A DNA stretch of 64,000 nucleotides from Linum tenue (GCA_946122785.1 CAMGYJ010000002.1:38962495-39026494); one strand, 5' to 3'; positions 11,344 to 23,253 are shown, numbered from the stretch's first letter. Translations and numbers: made by a program. The notes: a model not told the origin generated them from the letters alone.

Positions 11344-13791
11344 ATGACCCGTAGCCAGTCGGGAGGTTTACTGCCGTTGGATCAGAGATTGAACGCACCA
11401 GCCGCCAACTTAGGAGACAACAGCGAGCTAGACTGGCTACGGAAGCGCTCAGAAGAGACGGCCAATTGAAGCAGCGAGTCCGAGGACGAGTACGAGATGG
11501 AAGGCGATCACAACCCACTCGGAGAACCAGTTCCTGGGGAACGACCCCAATCCCCAGGAAGCTGGGGTCCATCATCATCCACCACCACCGGGTCCCACCT
11601 TGGAGTACTACTACACTCCACGGATTGCTGACATCCGCCCGGTCATCCTCTATCCGCCAATTCCAGCAAACAACTTCGAGATCAAGCCATGATGGATTCA
11701 ACTCATTACATCCTCTATCCAGTTCCATGGCCTTAAAGGATGAGGAGGCCCGGGCACATCTTCCCGTTTTCTGCAGCTGACAAACGGGTTCAAGCTGAAC
11801 GGTGTTCCGGATGACGCAATCCGCCTTCACCTCTTCCCCCATTCTCTGGCGGGGAATGCTAAGAGGTGGTTGGAGACCCAGCCCCTACTGTCCATCACTT
11901 CTTGGGACGATCTGGCTGACAAGTTCATGCACAGGTACTATTCCGGCATCGAAGACCACAGAGATTCAGTGGGAGATCACTCACTTCCGCCAAGAGCCAG
12001 ATGAGTCCTTCGTGATGCATGGGAGCGGTACATGGGATTTCTGGCAGTGTCCCCATCATGGCTTCAGTGATGCATTCACAGTGGGGAACTTCTACAGTGC
12101 CCTCACCCAGACAGCCAGAGGGTGATCGAGTCTCTATGCCCAGGAGGGGATATTTCACTAAGACTCCACCCGAGCTGAACCAGATGATCAGTACCTTGGC
12201 TGCCCGAGATCATTTGGGGGCAGAAACAGAGGCAGACATCCCGGGACCGTGGTGTGCATGCTATGGAGGCCAGGTCCGGGTTAGAGCAGCAGGTGGCTGA
12301 GTTGGTGCAGACATTGAAGCAGCCAACAGTCTCCTTCCGGGCCGAGGTGTAGCTACGCCTCCAGTAGCTCAGTGTCAGTGGTGTGAGAGCCCGAACACCT
12401 GGTGGAGGATTGTCAGTCTATGAGGGAGTCCTCTACTCCCCAAGAGCAGGTGGACTTCATCGCCAATGCTCGGCGCCTGGACCCATACAGCAATACCTAC
12501 AATGAGGGATGGCGCCAGCATCCAACTTTGCCTGGAGCAGCAACACCAACAAACCACCTGGTTTCCCAGCACCAGCAGGTGGTTTTCAGCAGAGGCAGCC
12601 CTTCCAGGCTAGGCAGGGGCCCCACCACAGCAGCAGCCCTACCAGCCTAGGCAAGGGCAGCCATTCCAGCAGCCCCAGCGCCAGTTTGCTCAGCCTCCAG
12701 CAGCCGCAGCTCCAGATACTCAGATGGCTGATCTGAAGAATATTTTGCAGGCATTCATGACCACCAGTCAGGCGAATTTCACGAGGATGGATCAGAACAT
12801 AGCCTCACTGGAGGCAGGCCAGAGAAACCAAGGTGCCATTCTGCAGGATCTCCAGAATCAGATTGGGAGCTTAGCTCGCCAGAACACTACCAGGGCACCG
12901 GGGACTCTGCCTGCCACCACTGTTCCCAATCCTCGTGACCCTCAAGAGCAGCTGGACGCCATCACCACCAGGAGTGGCAAGACCATATCTGCTGCTCCTG
13001 CCCAGCCCAGGCGAGACGAACCACTACCTGCTTCAACACCTCCAGCTGATACTGCAGAAGTGGGGGAAGGCAGCAGCACCTGCTCCCAAGCCAACCTGTG
13101 GTTAAGGAGCATACACCCCAGCTGCCCTTCCCCACTCGACTTCATAAAGACAAGCTGGAGACAGAGTTTGCCAAGTTCATGGCAATGTTGAAGCAGGTCA
13201 ACATCAGCATGCCGTTCGTGGAGGCACTGTCGAAGATGCCCAAGTATGCCAAGTTCATGAAAGACCTCCTCACCAACAAGAAGAAACTTGGGGATCTTTC
13301 GACAGTGATGCTCAGCGAGGAGTGTTCTGCTATCCTGCAGAACAAGCTGCCCGAGAAGCGCAAAGACCCAGGGAGTTTCACTATCCCTCTTGTTATTGGC
13401 AGCATGCATGTAGGAAAGTCCTTGGCGGACCTAGGCGCTAGCATAAATGTCATGCCCTATAAATTGTTTAAGAAGCTAGACCTAGGTGAACCTAGAGCTA
13501 CTAGGATGAGCATTCAGTTAGCTGATCGTTCTATCGTGCATCCTAGGGGTATCATTGAGGACTTGCTTGTTAATGTAGGTGCATTCACATATCCTGTTGA
13601 TTTTGTTATTTTGGATATAAATGAGGATGTGGATGTGCCTTTGATTTTGGGTAGACCATTTCTCGCCACCGCCAAGGCGCTTATTGATGTGCATAGTGGT
13701 AAATTGATCTTGCGTGCTGGTGATGAACAGGCTACTTTTTCTGTGTCTGACAATGGGAAACATTCTCATTTGCATGATGACATAGATTACT
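11344..13791 (+). pseudogene. Gag-protease region of element A (copy 1), many frameshifts
   Basis: Equivalent of 43792-46248. ATG at 11344 (MTRSQS...), but a missing C at about 11382 already shifts the frame, and further indels follow between 11500 and 12700. Recognisable blocks are the Gag core, the CCHC knuckle (about 12374, in this copy without the stop found in copy 2), the Gln/Pro-rich linker, and MADLKNIL...QNTTRAPGTLP from 12724. The protease block with ADLGASINVMP (about 13425) lies in an open stretch 13098-14015. Unlike copy 2 the frame stays open past HSHLHDDIDY into the pol linker. Either decayed or poorly polished sequence; copy 2 is the better guide. Confidence 0.8.
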
Positions 13792-14557
13792 GTGATGTGC
13801 TTACCGATTTTGAGACCGCACTCGCCATCACGAGTGCGGGTACTGATGATGCTCTTGAGCGTTGTATTCTGCTAGGTGAGCAGGCATCGCAGCTGGCGGA
13901 GCAGTTGGCCGCATGGAGAGTGGCCCCTTCTTGGAGGGCGACAGGCTGTTTAAACCGATCTCATCCTCCCGCATCATCACACCTCCTTGGAGGAACCACC
14001 AGAGCTGGAGCTTAAGCCCCTCCCTCCTCATTTGGAGTATGCATTTCTCCGGGAGGGGAATAAGCTGCCAGTCATCATCAGCTCGACCCTCACACCCGAG
14101 CAGAAGACCAGACTGATGGCCTTGCTGAAGCAGTACGAGCGAGCTTTAGCATGGAAGATCACAGATATCCGGGGGATCAGCCCTCCTTTTGCTCCCACCG
14201 GATACTGCTGGAGGATGAGATGCGGCCAGTGAGACAGCCGCAGGAAGACTGACACCGAACCTGGAGGCTGTGTTTCGGGCAGAGATCGTGAAGCTGATGG
14301 ACGCGGGGATCATCTTCGCCATTTCTGACAGCGAGTGGGTCAGTCCAACCCAGGTGGTGCCCAAAAAGGGTGGGATGACCGTGGTGCCTAACGAGAAGAA
14401 CGAGCTCATCCCGATGCGCACAGTGACTGGGTACCGTGTGTGCATCGACTATCGGCGTCTCAACGACGCCACTCGGAAGGACCACTTCCCGCTGCCGTTC
14501 ATTGATCAGATGCTGGAGAGGTTGGCGGGGCACGAGTTCTACTGCTTCTTGGATGGG
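13792..14557 (+). pseudogene. Truncated RT N-terminal part of element A (copy 1)
   Basis: Carries the pol linker and RT fingers: VSPTQVVPKKGG, RVCIDYRRLNDATRKDHFPLPF and EFYCFLDG, ending at about 14555. The next bases already encode the RNase H motif [10 protein letters not shown] in another frame, so the whole catalytic palm with the (F/Y)xDD motif, the thumb and the connection are missing, exactly as in copy 2. A frameshift at about 14225 separates linker and fingers. No RT activity is possible. Confidence 0.85.
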
Positions 14558-16266
14558 ACGCCAGTGACTTTGCTGTTGGAGCTGTTTTGGGGCAGAGGCG
14601 AGATCAACACTTCCGGCCTATCTACTACGCCTCTAAGACCCTCAATGATGCCCAGGAGAACTACACCACCATAGAGAAGGAGCTGCTTGCAGTGGTGTTT
14701 GCCTTCGATAAATTTCGCCCCTATCTGGTCTTGTCCCATGTGACCGTGTTCATAGATCACTCCGCGATTCGATACCTGATGAGCAAGGCCGATGCCAAGC
14801 CTCGGCTCATACGATGGATCTTATTACTGCAGGAGTTTGATATTGAGATCCGGGACAAGAAAGGAGCCGAAAATGTTGCAGCTGATCCCTCCCGGTTGGA
14901 CGCACCTCCTGCGGACAACCTCGTGGAGGAGATCGACGACTCCTTCCCAGATGAGAGGTTGATGATGATGTGCTTGGTGGAGAGTGTCACCCCCTGGTAT
15001 TCTGATTTTGCGAACTATTTGGTGGGCCAGCAGCTGCCCAAGGGGATGGCAACTCACGCCAAGAGGAAGTTTTTCTCCGATCTGAAGTACTACTTCTGGG
15101 ATGACCCTCATCTTTTTCGGATCGGAGCCGACGGGATCATCCGTCGTTGTGTTATGGAGAGTGAGATGGAGGGCATTCTATCTCACTGTCATGAGGGACC
15201 TACTGGCGGTCATCACGGAGGAAACCGCACGACGAGGAAGGTGCTCCAGTCGGGCTTTTACTGGCCCACGCTCTTCAAGGATGCAGACGCCTTCGCACGC
15301 AGGTGCGACCGATGCCAGAGGTCAGGTAACATCTCTGCCCGTGATGAGATGCCCAAAAATGTGTTTATAACTTGTGAGATTTTTGATGTCTGGGGTATCG
15401 ACTTCATGGGCCCCTTCCCTCCATCTTTTGGTAACACCTATATTCTGGTTGCTGTTGACTACGTCTCTAGGTGGCTGAGGCGCAAGCTTTGCTCACTAAT
15501 GATGCTAACGTTTGTGGTTTTTTGAAGCAGCTATTCTCCCGGTTCGGGACACCTAGAGCCATCATAAGCAATAGAGGCACCCATTTCCAGGGCCAATTTG
15601 ATAAGTTACTGTCTCGCTATGGTGTGACTCACAAGGTGTCCGTGGCCTATCATCCTCAGACCAGTGGCCAGGCTGAGCTGACGAACCGGGAGCTCAAGCG
15701 GATCCTGGAGAAAACGGTGGATCAGTCCCGCAAAGATTGGTCCACCAAGCTCGATGATGCTCTGTGGGCGTATCGCACTGCCTACAAGACACCCATTGGT
15801 ACTTCACCGTACCGGCTTGTCTATGGAAAGGCATGCCATCTGCCCGTGGAGCTAGAGCACAAGGCCTTCTGGGCCCTTAAGCTGCTTAATCTGGATGTTA
15901 GTGTTGCAGGTGTTGAGCGAAAATTGCAGATGTTGGAGCTGGAGGAATGGCGCTACCACGCCTATGAGAACACCCGGCAATACAAGGAGCGCACTAAGCG
16001 CCTCCACGATGCCCGGTTGCGGGGTCCGAAAGAGTTCCAGGTTGGTGATCGAGTTTCCTCTATAACTCTCGCCTGAAACTCTTTCCCGGAAAACTCCGTT
16101 CCCGGTGGTCTGGACCGTTCACGATCACCCAGGTGTTCCCGTATGGCACTATTGAGATCACCAACCCGCAAACTGAGCCGTTTAAAGTGAATGGCCATCG
16201 TCTCAAACTCTACCTGGGAGACGAGGTCGAACGTGCGGAGCTGGTGGTGGAACTCGCGGACCCTTA
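14558..16266 (+). pseudogene. RNase H and integrase of element A (copy 1), frameshifted
   Basis: Matches 47025-48742. RNase H begins at [10 protein letters not shown] and continues with [18 protein letters not shown]. The HHCC zinc motif ([11 protein letters not shown]...CDRCQR) and integrase core follow. Breaks relative to copy 2: two bases missing at about 14886 (AADPSRLD for AADHLSRLD), a C lost at about 15475, indels near 15508, and one at about 16055 before the C-terminal GPF block. The second catalytic Asp is Asn in SNRGTHF (codon 15570-15572), as in copy 2. Confidence 0.85.
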
Positions 16267-16479
16267 GTTCCGCCATGGGCGTCCAGCTAAAAGACGGTAA
16301 AGAAGCGCTTGTGGGGAGGCAACCCCACCACGGTTTGCATTTCTTTTTCCCTTTTTCTGAGTTTTTGTGTCGTGTCGAGTCAGTTGCATGTCTGTAATGA
16401 AGTTCGGTCGTCTGTGATGCCTTGCTTTGGTGTTTTCGTGCAGGAGAGGTTGAAATTTTGGGCGAAATGAGACTTTTTG

Positions 16480-16907
16480 GCCGAACTGGGGGAAATACCC
16501 GGTCGTGGGCCAAAATACCCGACCGGGTATTTTTTGGTCCAAGGCCCGGGGCCCCCTCTGTTTCTCGGGGGTGAAAAGGGGAAATACCCGACCTCGTCCC
16601 AAAAATACCCGACCGGGTATTTTTGGTTCGAGGCCGGGGATTCCCAAGGCCTTGAACGCAGCGTTTTTACAAAAATACCCGACCTCGTCCCAAAATTACC
16701 CGACCGGGTATTTTTGGTTCGAGGCCGGGCATTTTCAAGGCCTTACACGCAGCGTTTCACAAAATTACCCGACCTTGATCCAAAATTACCCGACCGGGTA
16801 TTTTTGGCTCAAGGCCGGGTATATTGGCCCATTCGATGCGCTGCGTTTAGCAAACCCCCGGTCAAGGAATCATAAATACCCGACCGGGTATTTTGACTAT
16901 TTAAAGG
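16480..16907 (+). repeat. Five-unit ~90-bp palindrome array with TATA-like box (copy 1)
   Basis: TACCCGACCGGGTA recurs at 16516, 16606, 16697, 16787 and 16877, a spacing of 90, 91, 90 and 90 bp. Most units also hold a half site TACCCGACCT and a GGCCGGG followed by CGCAGCGTTT. CTATTTAAAGG (16897-16907) follows the last unit. ORFs read through this block (repeating NTRPGIF or YPTGYF) are translations of the palindrome and not genes. Confidence 0.9.
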
Positions 16908-17170
16908 AAACCCTCGGCCATTTCTCTCTCTACTCTCATTTTTTCCAAAATTTCTCCTCTCTCTACTCTCAAATCCTCTCCCTCTCTCCTCTTTGGCCGC
17001 CGCCGGTCGTGTTCCACCGCCGCCGGCGGCCACCCTCCGCCGCCGTCGCCGGTCATTTTCCGGCGACTCGCCGGCCATTTTCCGGCGAGCCTCCTCGGGC
17101 GATTTTTGGCCCCTCTCGCGTCCCTCACCCCTTTTTCGTGTCCTCCCTACAGTTTTACTTGCGTTTCCAG

Positions 17171-17495
17171 GTGTGTTTCTTATTACTTACTCTTTTCCTG
17201 GAGAATCGAACTGTAGACTGTAGGACCGAGAACTGTGTTTGCATGCCTGATTTAGAGTAGGGTGAGGGATGCCTTGAGCTTGCATGGTTTTATCCTGGGT
17301 GAATGAACTGCCCTTGTCATGAATGTGATTGGTTCTGTGATTCTTGCTTTGATTCCGGTTGAGTTGCTAGTGATTCAACCGGCTGTGTGTATCACTGTTA
17401 GCCTAGGTGGCCTTAAGTGTGGGGGAAGTGATGAACCCATGCTGTTGGTCCTGAAAAGTTTTCTTGGCTCCACCTTTGGTGTTTTGATTTTGCAG
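17171..17495 (+). other. Candidate 5'-UTR intron before the late ORF (copy 1)
   Basis: Donor CCAG|GTGTGT and acceptor TTTTGCAG| four bases before the ATG of the late ORF, with a T-rich tract before the acceptor. Same site at 49662-49987. Inferred from sequence only. Confidence 0.5.
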
Positions 17496-17499
17496 GAAC

Positions 17500-18955
17500 A
17501 TGTCTCAGGACCATCAGTTTGTGCAGGGTCTGCGCCTGCACCGGACTACGCGGATCAGTTCCGCAAGGTGATCCGGGGGAAACTGGAGCGCCACTACCAC
17601 CTCGAGTGGGCGGTGTTCGAGCAGCTCCACTGCATGCGGGAGCTCAGCGCTGCCATCAGTCACCACGATTGGCGGACGTTGCTGACCATAGACGAGCCTA
17701 CATACACGGAGCTGGTGTGGGAGTTCTTCACCACATTTAAGTATGACCGCAAGAAGGCCCGGGACGCCTATGCGGTGACATTCAGGTTGGGTGGCTATCA
17801 CAGGGAGCTGACCGTCGACGAGCTGGCCCACGCCTTGGGGATCGAGTACCACCCGTTCGATCGCCACGAGATGGAGGTCCCCACCCCGACCGACTGGAAC
17901 CAGGATGGGTTCTACCGCACGATCGCCCGGCCAGATTATCGATATGACTACTTCGATGCTGGCCAGACCTACGTCAGCACCCTCAAGCCGCAGTGGCACA
18001 TCCTGAACTTGCTGATCACCCGCTCCATCGTCCCCAACGCCACCGGCTCGCATAAGATTCCGAAGCGGGTGTTGTATGCCATGTACTCGATGGGGTACCC
18101 AGAGCACATGCTCCATTTGGGTTCGTTCGTGGCCACCACCTTCTCCCGGTGCCACGGGAATCCCACCCACCTCTTCTGTGGTCCCCTGATCACCCGGTTG
18201 GCGAGGCATTTCGACATCAGCTTCCAGGGGCTTCATGATGCGTCTGCACAGGGCGGCTCCGCACCCCTCAGCCAGGACGTGCTACACAGTGCCCGCCTCC
18301 TGGCCACTGCTGACACCCGTACATGGGTGGACGGGCTTTCTATACCCCCTGCGGAGGTTGTGGATCTTGATGAGGATGAGGATGATGGTGACTACTCAGG
18401 CGAAGAGGTGGATGAGGATGCTGATGATGATGATGACGGCGCCATGGATGCCGATGAGCCGGAGCCCTCGCTCTTCCCACCTGGGGATCTTCAGCCTCGA
18501 CGGAGACCGGTGAGAGGTGAGTCCTCCTCTGGTCCTTCTGGTCCGTCGATGGCTTCTGGCCCGCCGATGGACTTCTTCACAGAGCAGTTCCAGCAGATGG
18601 GGCTCCAGTTCCAGCAGCTCGGTCTTCAGAACCAGCAGCTCATGGACCATCAGGTCCAGTTCTATCAGCAGTATTCGGCCCACCAGGCCGAGTACCGGTC
18701 CCGGCTGACGGGAGTTGACGAGCGCCTTGGCCGATTGGAGACCCACATGGGAGTCACTAGTGCTCTCATCGAGCGGGAGAGAGATCGAGGCCGCCGACTG
18801 ATGGAGTACTCGGAGCACCTGCTCCAGGCTTGTCACCCTCCGGAGGAGCACCACTGGACCACCCGGTGGATCATTCACCACCACAGCAGCCCCCAGAGGA
18901 TGGCGTCGACGACCTCATGGACCAGATCGACTTCACCGGTCTTGGAGGGCCCTAG
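17500..18955 (+). pseudogene. Late Athila-type ORF (ORF3) of element A (copy 1)
   Basis: The extra ORF downstream of pol that marks Athila elements and matches the ATHILA ORF family; its role is unproven (sometimes called env-like). ATG at 17500 (MSQDHQF). A base is missing at about 17547 compared with copy 2, after which the frame is open with FRLGGYHRELTVDELAHALG, then an acidic stretch (about 18365-18470), a Gln-rich coiled-coil-like segment and VDERLGRLETH. Another indel at about 18865 changes the C-terminus. The three stops of copy 2 are absent here. Upstream reading to 17319 is only the intron and should not be taken as protein. Confidence 0.75.
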
Positions 18956-20776
18956 GGGCATGTTTTGAGTGTTTTTGGTCTTTGTCCGCATGCAAACTGT
19001 CTTGTGTCGGTTTTTGTTTCTTTTTCTTTTCATTTTTGGATGCTAAACTATTGGGCTGACCATTGGACCTAACGTATGTGTTTGAGCTTTTTGGTTCCCT
19101 TTAGCTGTGCCTGTGTTCGCGACTGGTCCTCTCTCCAGTCCATTTCTTCCTGACTGGGCCCTTTCCAGTCTCCTGCAGTCTGTGCGAACCGGTAACATCG
19201 TTCCCCTTTCCTTCCCTCTTCTCCATTGGGGGCAATGTCGATCTTAAGTGTGGGGGGGATGTTTATCTTTTGACTGCATTAGATCTGTTTGGGTGCTTGG
19301 AGCCTAGTCCACTGTCCAAATCTCGAGATTTGAGGGCTCCAAGCACCGCTGTTTGCTTGATGATTGATCGTGTTGGCACTATGGATGTGATTAGTAGATT
19401 GAATGGCTTTTGACTCGATGCATGACAACTTGAGTGTGACTAAGACAGCCTATTACGATGACTGAGATGTGTAGTAGCGTTGTGTAGGGGTTCAGTTTCA
19501 ACTGTTTGCTTACCAACTGCGACTTGTATTTGATCACTTGCTTTTGACAGTCATTTATGCATCTAGTTCAGGGAATCAGAATGTGAGATAGAGCATATAG
19601 GTAGCCATGTGAGATTTGAGCCTGCTCGTTTCTTTCTTGTGCGATAGATTCCTCTTCCATGAAATGTAGCATTCACGTTGTCACTAGCTAAGATGATGGA
19701 GGCGTAGGATTAGCCCACGACCAAATTGACTGTCCTGGTGTGTCATACCCCTAGTCAGCCCCTTTGAGCCGTGTGTTTTCCTTTCTTTCGGTCTTCAATG
19801 AAAAGTCACCCTTTTGCATCTTTTAGAAGGTTCCACAGAGTGATTTTTACATGTTCTCTGCTATTTCTGCTAAATGTAAGGTGAGGGTTGGAGGAAGTGC
19901 TTAAAAGTTGGGCGTGTTATTGAAAAATGTGCAGCGGTGGTGGTTTTCTCAAAGAAAATAAAGAAAAACAAAGGAAAAAAATGAAAGCAAAAGAGAGCCA
20001 CCAACAAAAATCTGAATAGTGCCCATTAAGTAGTGTTTCTTAGCAGTTTGGCTTGGAAATGCTAACATATATAACCTCCTTCGCTCTTGTGCCTAAAGAA
20101 TTTGATTAATGCAGAATAGCAGACGGAAGTTACTGGTTTGTTTGACTGTGGTTTTGTTGGGTTGGGAAATGTGGAACCTTGTGCTATGACTACCACCACC
20201 TAAAAGGCCTTTTCCCCATGTCCAAGACCCTAGCCAGTCATTTGAACCTGTGTCTAAGACCTCCGGATTAGTTAGTGGTGACACCCTTATGTGAACTCTA
20301 GCATTTAGAGGCTGCATTCATGGTGAAGAGACGTAGGGATTGAGAGAAGAAGCATGCGCATTTTTCGCATCAAATTGTCCTGACCCCACTGGTCGAGAGT
20401 GAGCGATTAATTTTCTTATATTCTCTATACTCTTTACCCCGGTGAGGACCTAGATTGCTCGGTCTTAATTCTGATATCTTGAGCTTTGTGCATGAAGTGA
20501 CTGTTTTGAACAAGTGATTGAGTCAAGTCTAGTTGGTTGGTGAACAGGAGAGAACTCTTCCTTTGCTCGACTTTATTGCATTCGAATGTCGTCTGTGGTG
20601 GTTGTCTAGGTTGTCATTCGAGTTGCCATGTGTTGATGATCGAAAGCCAGTATGATCCACGTGTTTTGTGCCGATGCGATTTGCCATAAGGCCTGCTTGA
20701 TTGGAACGTTTTGAGCTTACCTGGTGTCTGACTTGGTTTGCTTAGGGACAAGCAAACGGTTAAGTGTGGGGGAGTT
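18956..20776 (+). other. 3' untranslated region of element A (copy 1)
   Basis: About 1.8 kb without coding sequence. It contains a conserved 50-nt hairpin (19295-19344), a tract with AAAGAAAATAAAGAAAAACA near 19960, and ends in the polypurine tract at 20762-20776 (AAGTGTGGGGGAGTTT). Confidence 0.8.
19295..19344 (+). other. Conserved double-palindrome hairpin in 3' UTR (copy 1)
   Basis: Outer arms GCTTGGAGCC and GGCTCCAAGC enclose the perfect inner palindrome CAAATCTCGAGATTTG. Same structure in copy 2 and, with compensating changes, in element D. Confidence 0.75.
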
Positions 20777-20834
20777 TGATAGACCGATAATTACACATAG
20801 TTTCACCCCTATTCTGAAGCCGTTTGTGATGTGA
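20777..20834 (+). repeat. Start of 3' LTR of element A (copy 1), cut by the gap
   Basis: First 58 bases of the LTR after the polypurine tract. The bases match the 3' LTR of copy 2. The sequence then runs into Ns. Confidence 0.9.
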
Positions 20835-20934
20835 NNNNNNNNNNNNNNNNNNNNNNNNNNNNNNNNNNNNNNNNNNNNNNNNNNNNNNNNNNNNNNNNNN
20901 NNNNNNNNNNNNNNNNNNNNNNNNNNNNNNNNNN
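20835..20934. other. Assembly gap of 100 Ns
   Basis: Exactly 100 undetermined bases, the usual placeholder for a gap of unknown size. The two sides do not join into one element: an LTR on the left, an unrelated minus-strand LINE on the right. Confidence 0.99.
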
Positions 20935-21073
20935 TCCAAACTGAGAAGTTTCTTAATGCCTAAACCACCCTCCTTCTTCGGCCTAGCGATGAACTGCCAA
21001 GCAACTACTGCTCTCTTTCTCAGCGAGGTATCACTTATATCCCATAAAAACTTGCTACAAATAGACTCCACTT
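20935..21073 (-). pseudogene. LINE RT C-terminal fragment
   Basis: On the minus strand it reads SICSKFLWD...AVVAWQFIARPKKEGGLGIKKL, the conserved region between RT and the zf-RVT domain of plant LINE ORF2 (FLW..., W..., PK..GGLG). Only about 45 codons remain; the rest is lost in the gap or truncated. It is not the same LINE as the one split by element A. Confidence 0.7.
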
Positions 21074-21098
21074 CTTTTATAACGTACTTGGCAACAAG

Positions 21099-21476
21099 AA
21101 ACTAAGTTAATTGCCATATTTTGGAAACTAAGTTAATTGCCATATTTTAAGAATATGTAGTGTTTTTATTGTAATTTATTATTTTATGAATATTGTAATT
21201 ACCATATTCTTAGTAGGATGTGTTATAATATATTTATAGAATGAAGTTCTTTAATTTCATTTTTTATTATTTTGAAACTAAGTTAATGTTTACTAACAAT
21301 AATTTAGACTTGAAGAATATTTAGTGATTTTATTGTAGTTTATTATTTTATGATATTGTAATTATCATATTTTTTAGGATGGATTTGCTATGATATTATT
21401 TTTAGAATGAAGTTCTTGAATTTCATTTTTTTTATATTTTGAAACTAAGTTAGTATTACTGAAAATATTTTTCTAT
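21099..21476. repeat. AT-rich tandem repeats
   Basis: A 26-bp unit (GAAACTAAGTTAATTGCCAT...) occurs twice at 21099-21150. A longer unit of about 163 bp (starting GAATAT.TAGTG) is repeated at 21151 and 21314. The GAAACTAAGTTA motif recurs at the unit ends (about 21272 and 21439). Confidence 0.8.
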
Positions 21477-22089
21477 ATGTATTTCTTGAAGTTGGTCAAG
21501 TTCGGACTTCTAGATATCACTACATCAGATAATGAGTAACACGGTTAGTGAGTTAAAGTTTTAATTTTAGAATCATGTTGAATTGTTTATTGTTATGATG
21601 AAGTCTAGTAATTGATAATATGCTTAAATATTTGTTTTACAATGATACATATTGTTTGAAAAATGTTGAATTATTGATTTTGCTGTCTTGTTGATAATTT
21701 AATTAGTACGTGTCTACTTGTTTAAAACTTTTTTATTATGTTGAATTAGGATTTGGTAGTTAATCATGCTAAATGTGCTAATTTTTGTTGAAAATGTATT
21801 GGATTAGTTTATGTTTGAATATTGAATAATTGTTGATAACGGTTTAATATTTTTTAATAAGAAGATAAATATAAAATCTAATATTGCAAACAAGCCATCA
21901 AATTTTCTAAAACTTACATAAGACTCAATCCATTTCAAATTGTAAGAATTCAATTTACAACAAACATTACAAGTCATGAAAAGTGTTGAAACTTATGTAA
22001 GACATCAATCTATATCAAATTGGAATAATTTAATCTACAACAAACATTTCAAAATTAGTATCACTAATAAGATAAATGTGTTTATTTTA
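21477..22089. other. AT-rich noncoding stretch with a short ~79-bp repeat
   Basis: No gene seen. A unit beginning AAACTTA.(C/G)TAAGAC and ending TACAACAAACATT occurs twice (about 21910 and 21989) just before the transposase. It may be part of the end of the Mutator-like element. Confidence 0.5.
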
Positions 22090-23253
22090 GGGAGATCCGA
22101 AAGATAAGGGAGACAAAGTTGATTATACTCAATTTTTCATAACAAATACAAGATATAAGTCATGGAATGAAGCTATGGAAGCTGCGAAGTGATTGCAAAA
22201 GATCTTGGGTTCTTTTTGACACATTCATCAACCAAATCAAATGATGGCGAGAAGTACCCCCGAATATATCTTCACTGCCATCGTGGATATAAAAAACAAT
22301 ACATATGTCCCGGATCCGGATAAGAAAGGACGATCCAATACAAAGTCACTTAAAGATGATTGTCGTTTTCGAGTGAGATTGGTGGGACTCCCGGAGGATA
22401 AGACTTGGATGATTGATGGTGTGAAGGACAATCACAATCCGGGACAATTTTGTGGGTTTCACAACCATGCATTAGAGCTTTATCCCGAAGGCCACACTCA
22501 GAGGAATGCTTTTACTGATGAAGAGCTAAAGGATATGAGGAGATGGAATATGCTCGTGTTCCTCCTCGAAAAATGATGCAAACTATCAACCAAAAGTATG
22601 GTACTCACCATAACAAACGACAATTTTACAACATGAGATTGGACGTTACACCATGCGAGAGAGATGGGGTACTACATTGGCTACAAGCGTGATGATGATC
22701 GCCACCTTACTCACCTTTTTCTTGCTCACCCTGAGTTTGTTCGGATGTTGAGTGCTTGGTACCATGTAATCTTGATTGATTCCACATACAAGACGAACAA
22801 ATATAAGAGGCCCCTGGTTGAGGTTATTGGTGTTACCCCCGTCAAGAGGAGCTTCAACATTGGATTTGCTATGATGGAGGGGGAAACCACAAATTCTTAT
22901 GTTTGGCTTTTGAGAGAGTTACAGAACATGCTTGGAGATCGCATACCGAATGCAATTCTAACTGACAAGGAGGGAGGATTGGTTGCCGCTATCCCTCAAG
23001 TCTTCACGAAATCAGCTCACTTGTTGTGTATATGGCACATAAAGCGGAACATTGAAGCTAAGATGATGGATTTGAGGATACCACAAGAAGTTGCTCGAGG
23101 AGTGGTACATGGTTCTTGGAAGAAGGTGATGGAAGCCACCACGCCACATGCTATGATTGAGGAATGGGAAAATTTCAAAAATGGATTTTGGGGGAGGAAT
23201 AGTAAGTTGATAGAATACTTGGATCGTGAGTGCTTGGAGCATAAAGAGAAGTC
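22090..23253 (+). pseudogene. Mutator-like (MULE) transposase, frameshifted and 3'-truncated
   Basis: MULE transposases cut and paste their element with a DDE catalytic core. The N-terminal DNA-binding part (KVDYTQFF..., CGFHNHAL) spans about 22120-22560 with frameshifts near 22190 and 22310. After another shift near 22640 the MULE domain is open from 22664: LIDSTYKTNKY carries the first catalytic Asp, ILTDKE the second, and HLLCIWHIKRNI the conserved Cys/His motif. The match stops at about 23253 (LEHKEK), before the final part of the family and its SWIM zinc finger. The next bases belong to a convergent gene. A dead element by all visible criteria. Confidence 0.85.

Larger units (their letters stand above)
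1..20834. repeat. Copy 1 of a ~20.8 kb near-identical duplication
   Basis: This stretch matches 32456-53334 base for base apart from scattered single-base indels and substitutions; the offset drifts only from 32455 to about 32500. It starts at the window edge, so its left limit is unknown, and it stops 58 bases into the 3' LTR of element A, directly at the N gap. The first 9.8 kb differs at roughly a dozen places, while the inside of element A differs far more often. It may be a true segmental duplication, an allelic haplotig, or a false duplication made during scaffolding. Confidence 0.95.
9827..20834 (+). mobile_element. Element A, Athila-like Ty3/gypsy retrotransposon (copy 1, truncated at gap)
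   Basis: Same insertion in the same LINE codon as the complete element at 42280-54641. It has the 5' LTR, primer site, gag-protease, cut-off RT, RNase H, integrase, palindrome array, late ORF, 3' UTR, polypurine tract and only the first 58 bases of the 3' LTR. Those 58 bases carry the variants of the 3' LTR of copy 2 (GATAATT, GCCGTTT), not the 5' ones. Its coding parts have many more single-base indels than copy 2, but lack the CAG-to-TAG stops of copy 2. Confidence 0.9.

Noticed and set aside
13142..14533. Long minus-strand ORFs opposite gag and pol of element A (also 17514-18236 and 49866-50729)
   Set aside because: They are antisense shadows of conserved plus-strand domains and have no recognisable motif of their own.
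16477..17260. ORFs of 132 and 251 codons with repeating NTRPGIF / YPTGYF / PDRVF peptides (also in the LTRs near 9919-10389, 42372-42842 and 53370-53840, and at 48897-49707)
   Set aside because: The peptides are the palindrome TACCCGACCGGGTA read in different frames on both strands; no start context or domain supports a protein.
17319..17499. N-terminal 60 codons of a 549-codon reading frame over the late ORF, looking like a hydrophobic signal sequence
   Set aside because: This part is the candidate intron read through. In copy 2 the conserved frame starts at the ATG just after the acceptor site. The apparent signal peptide should not be used to call an envelope protein.
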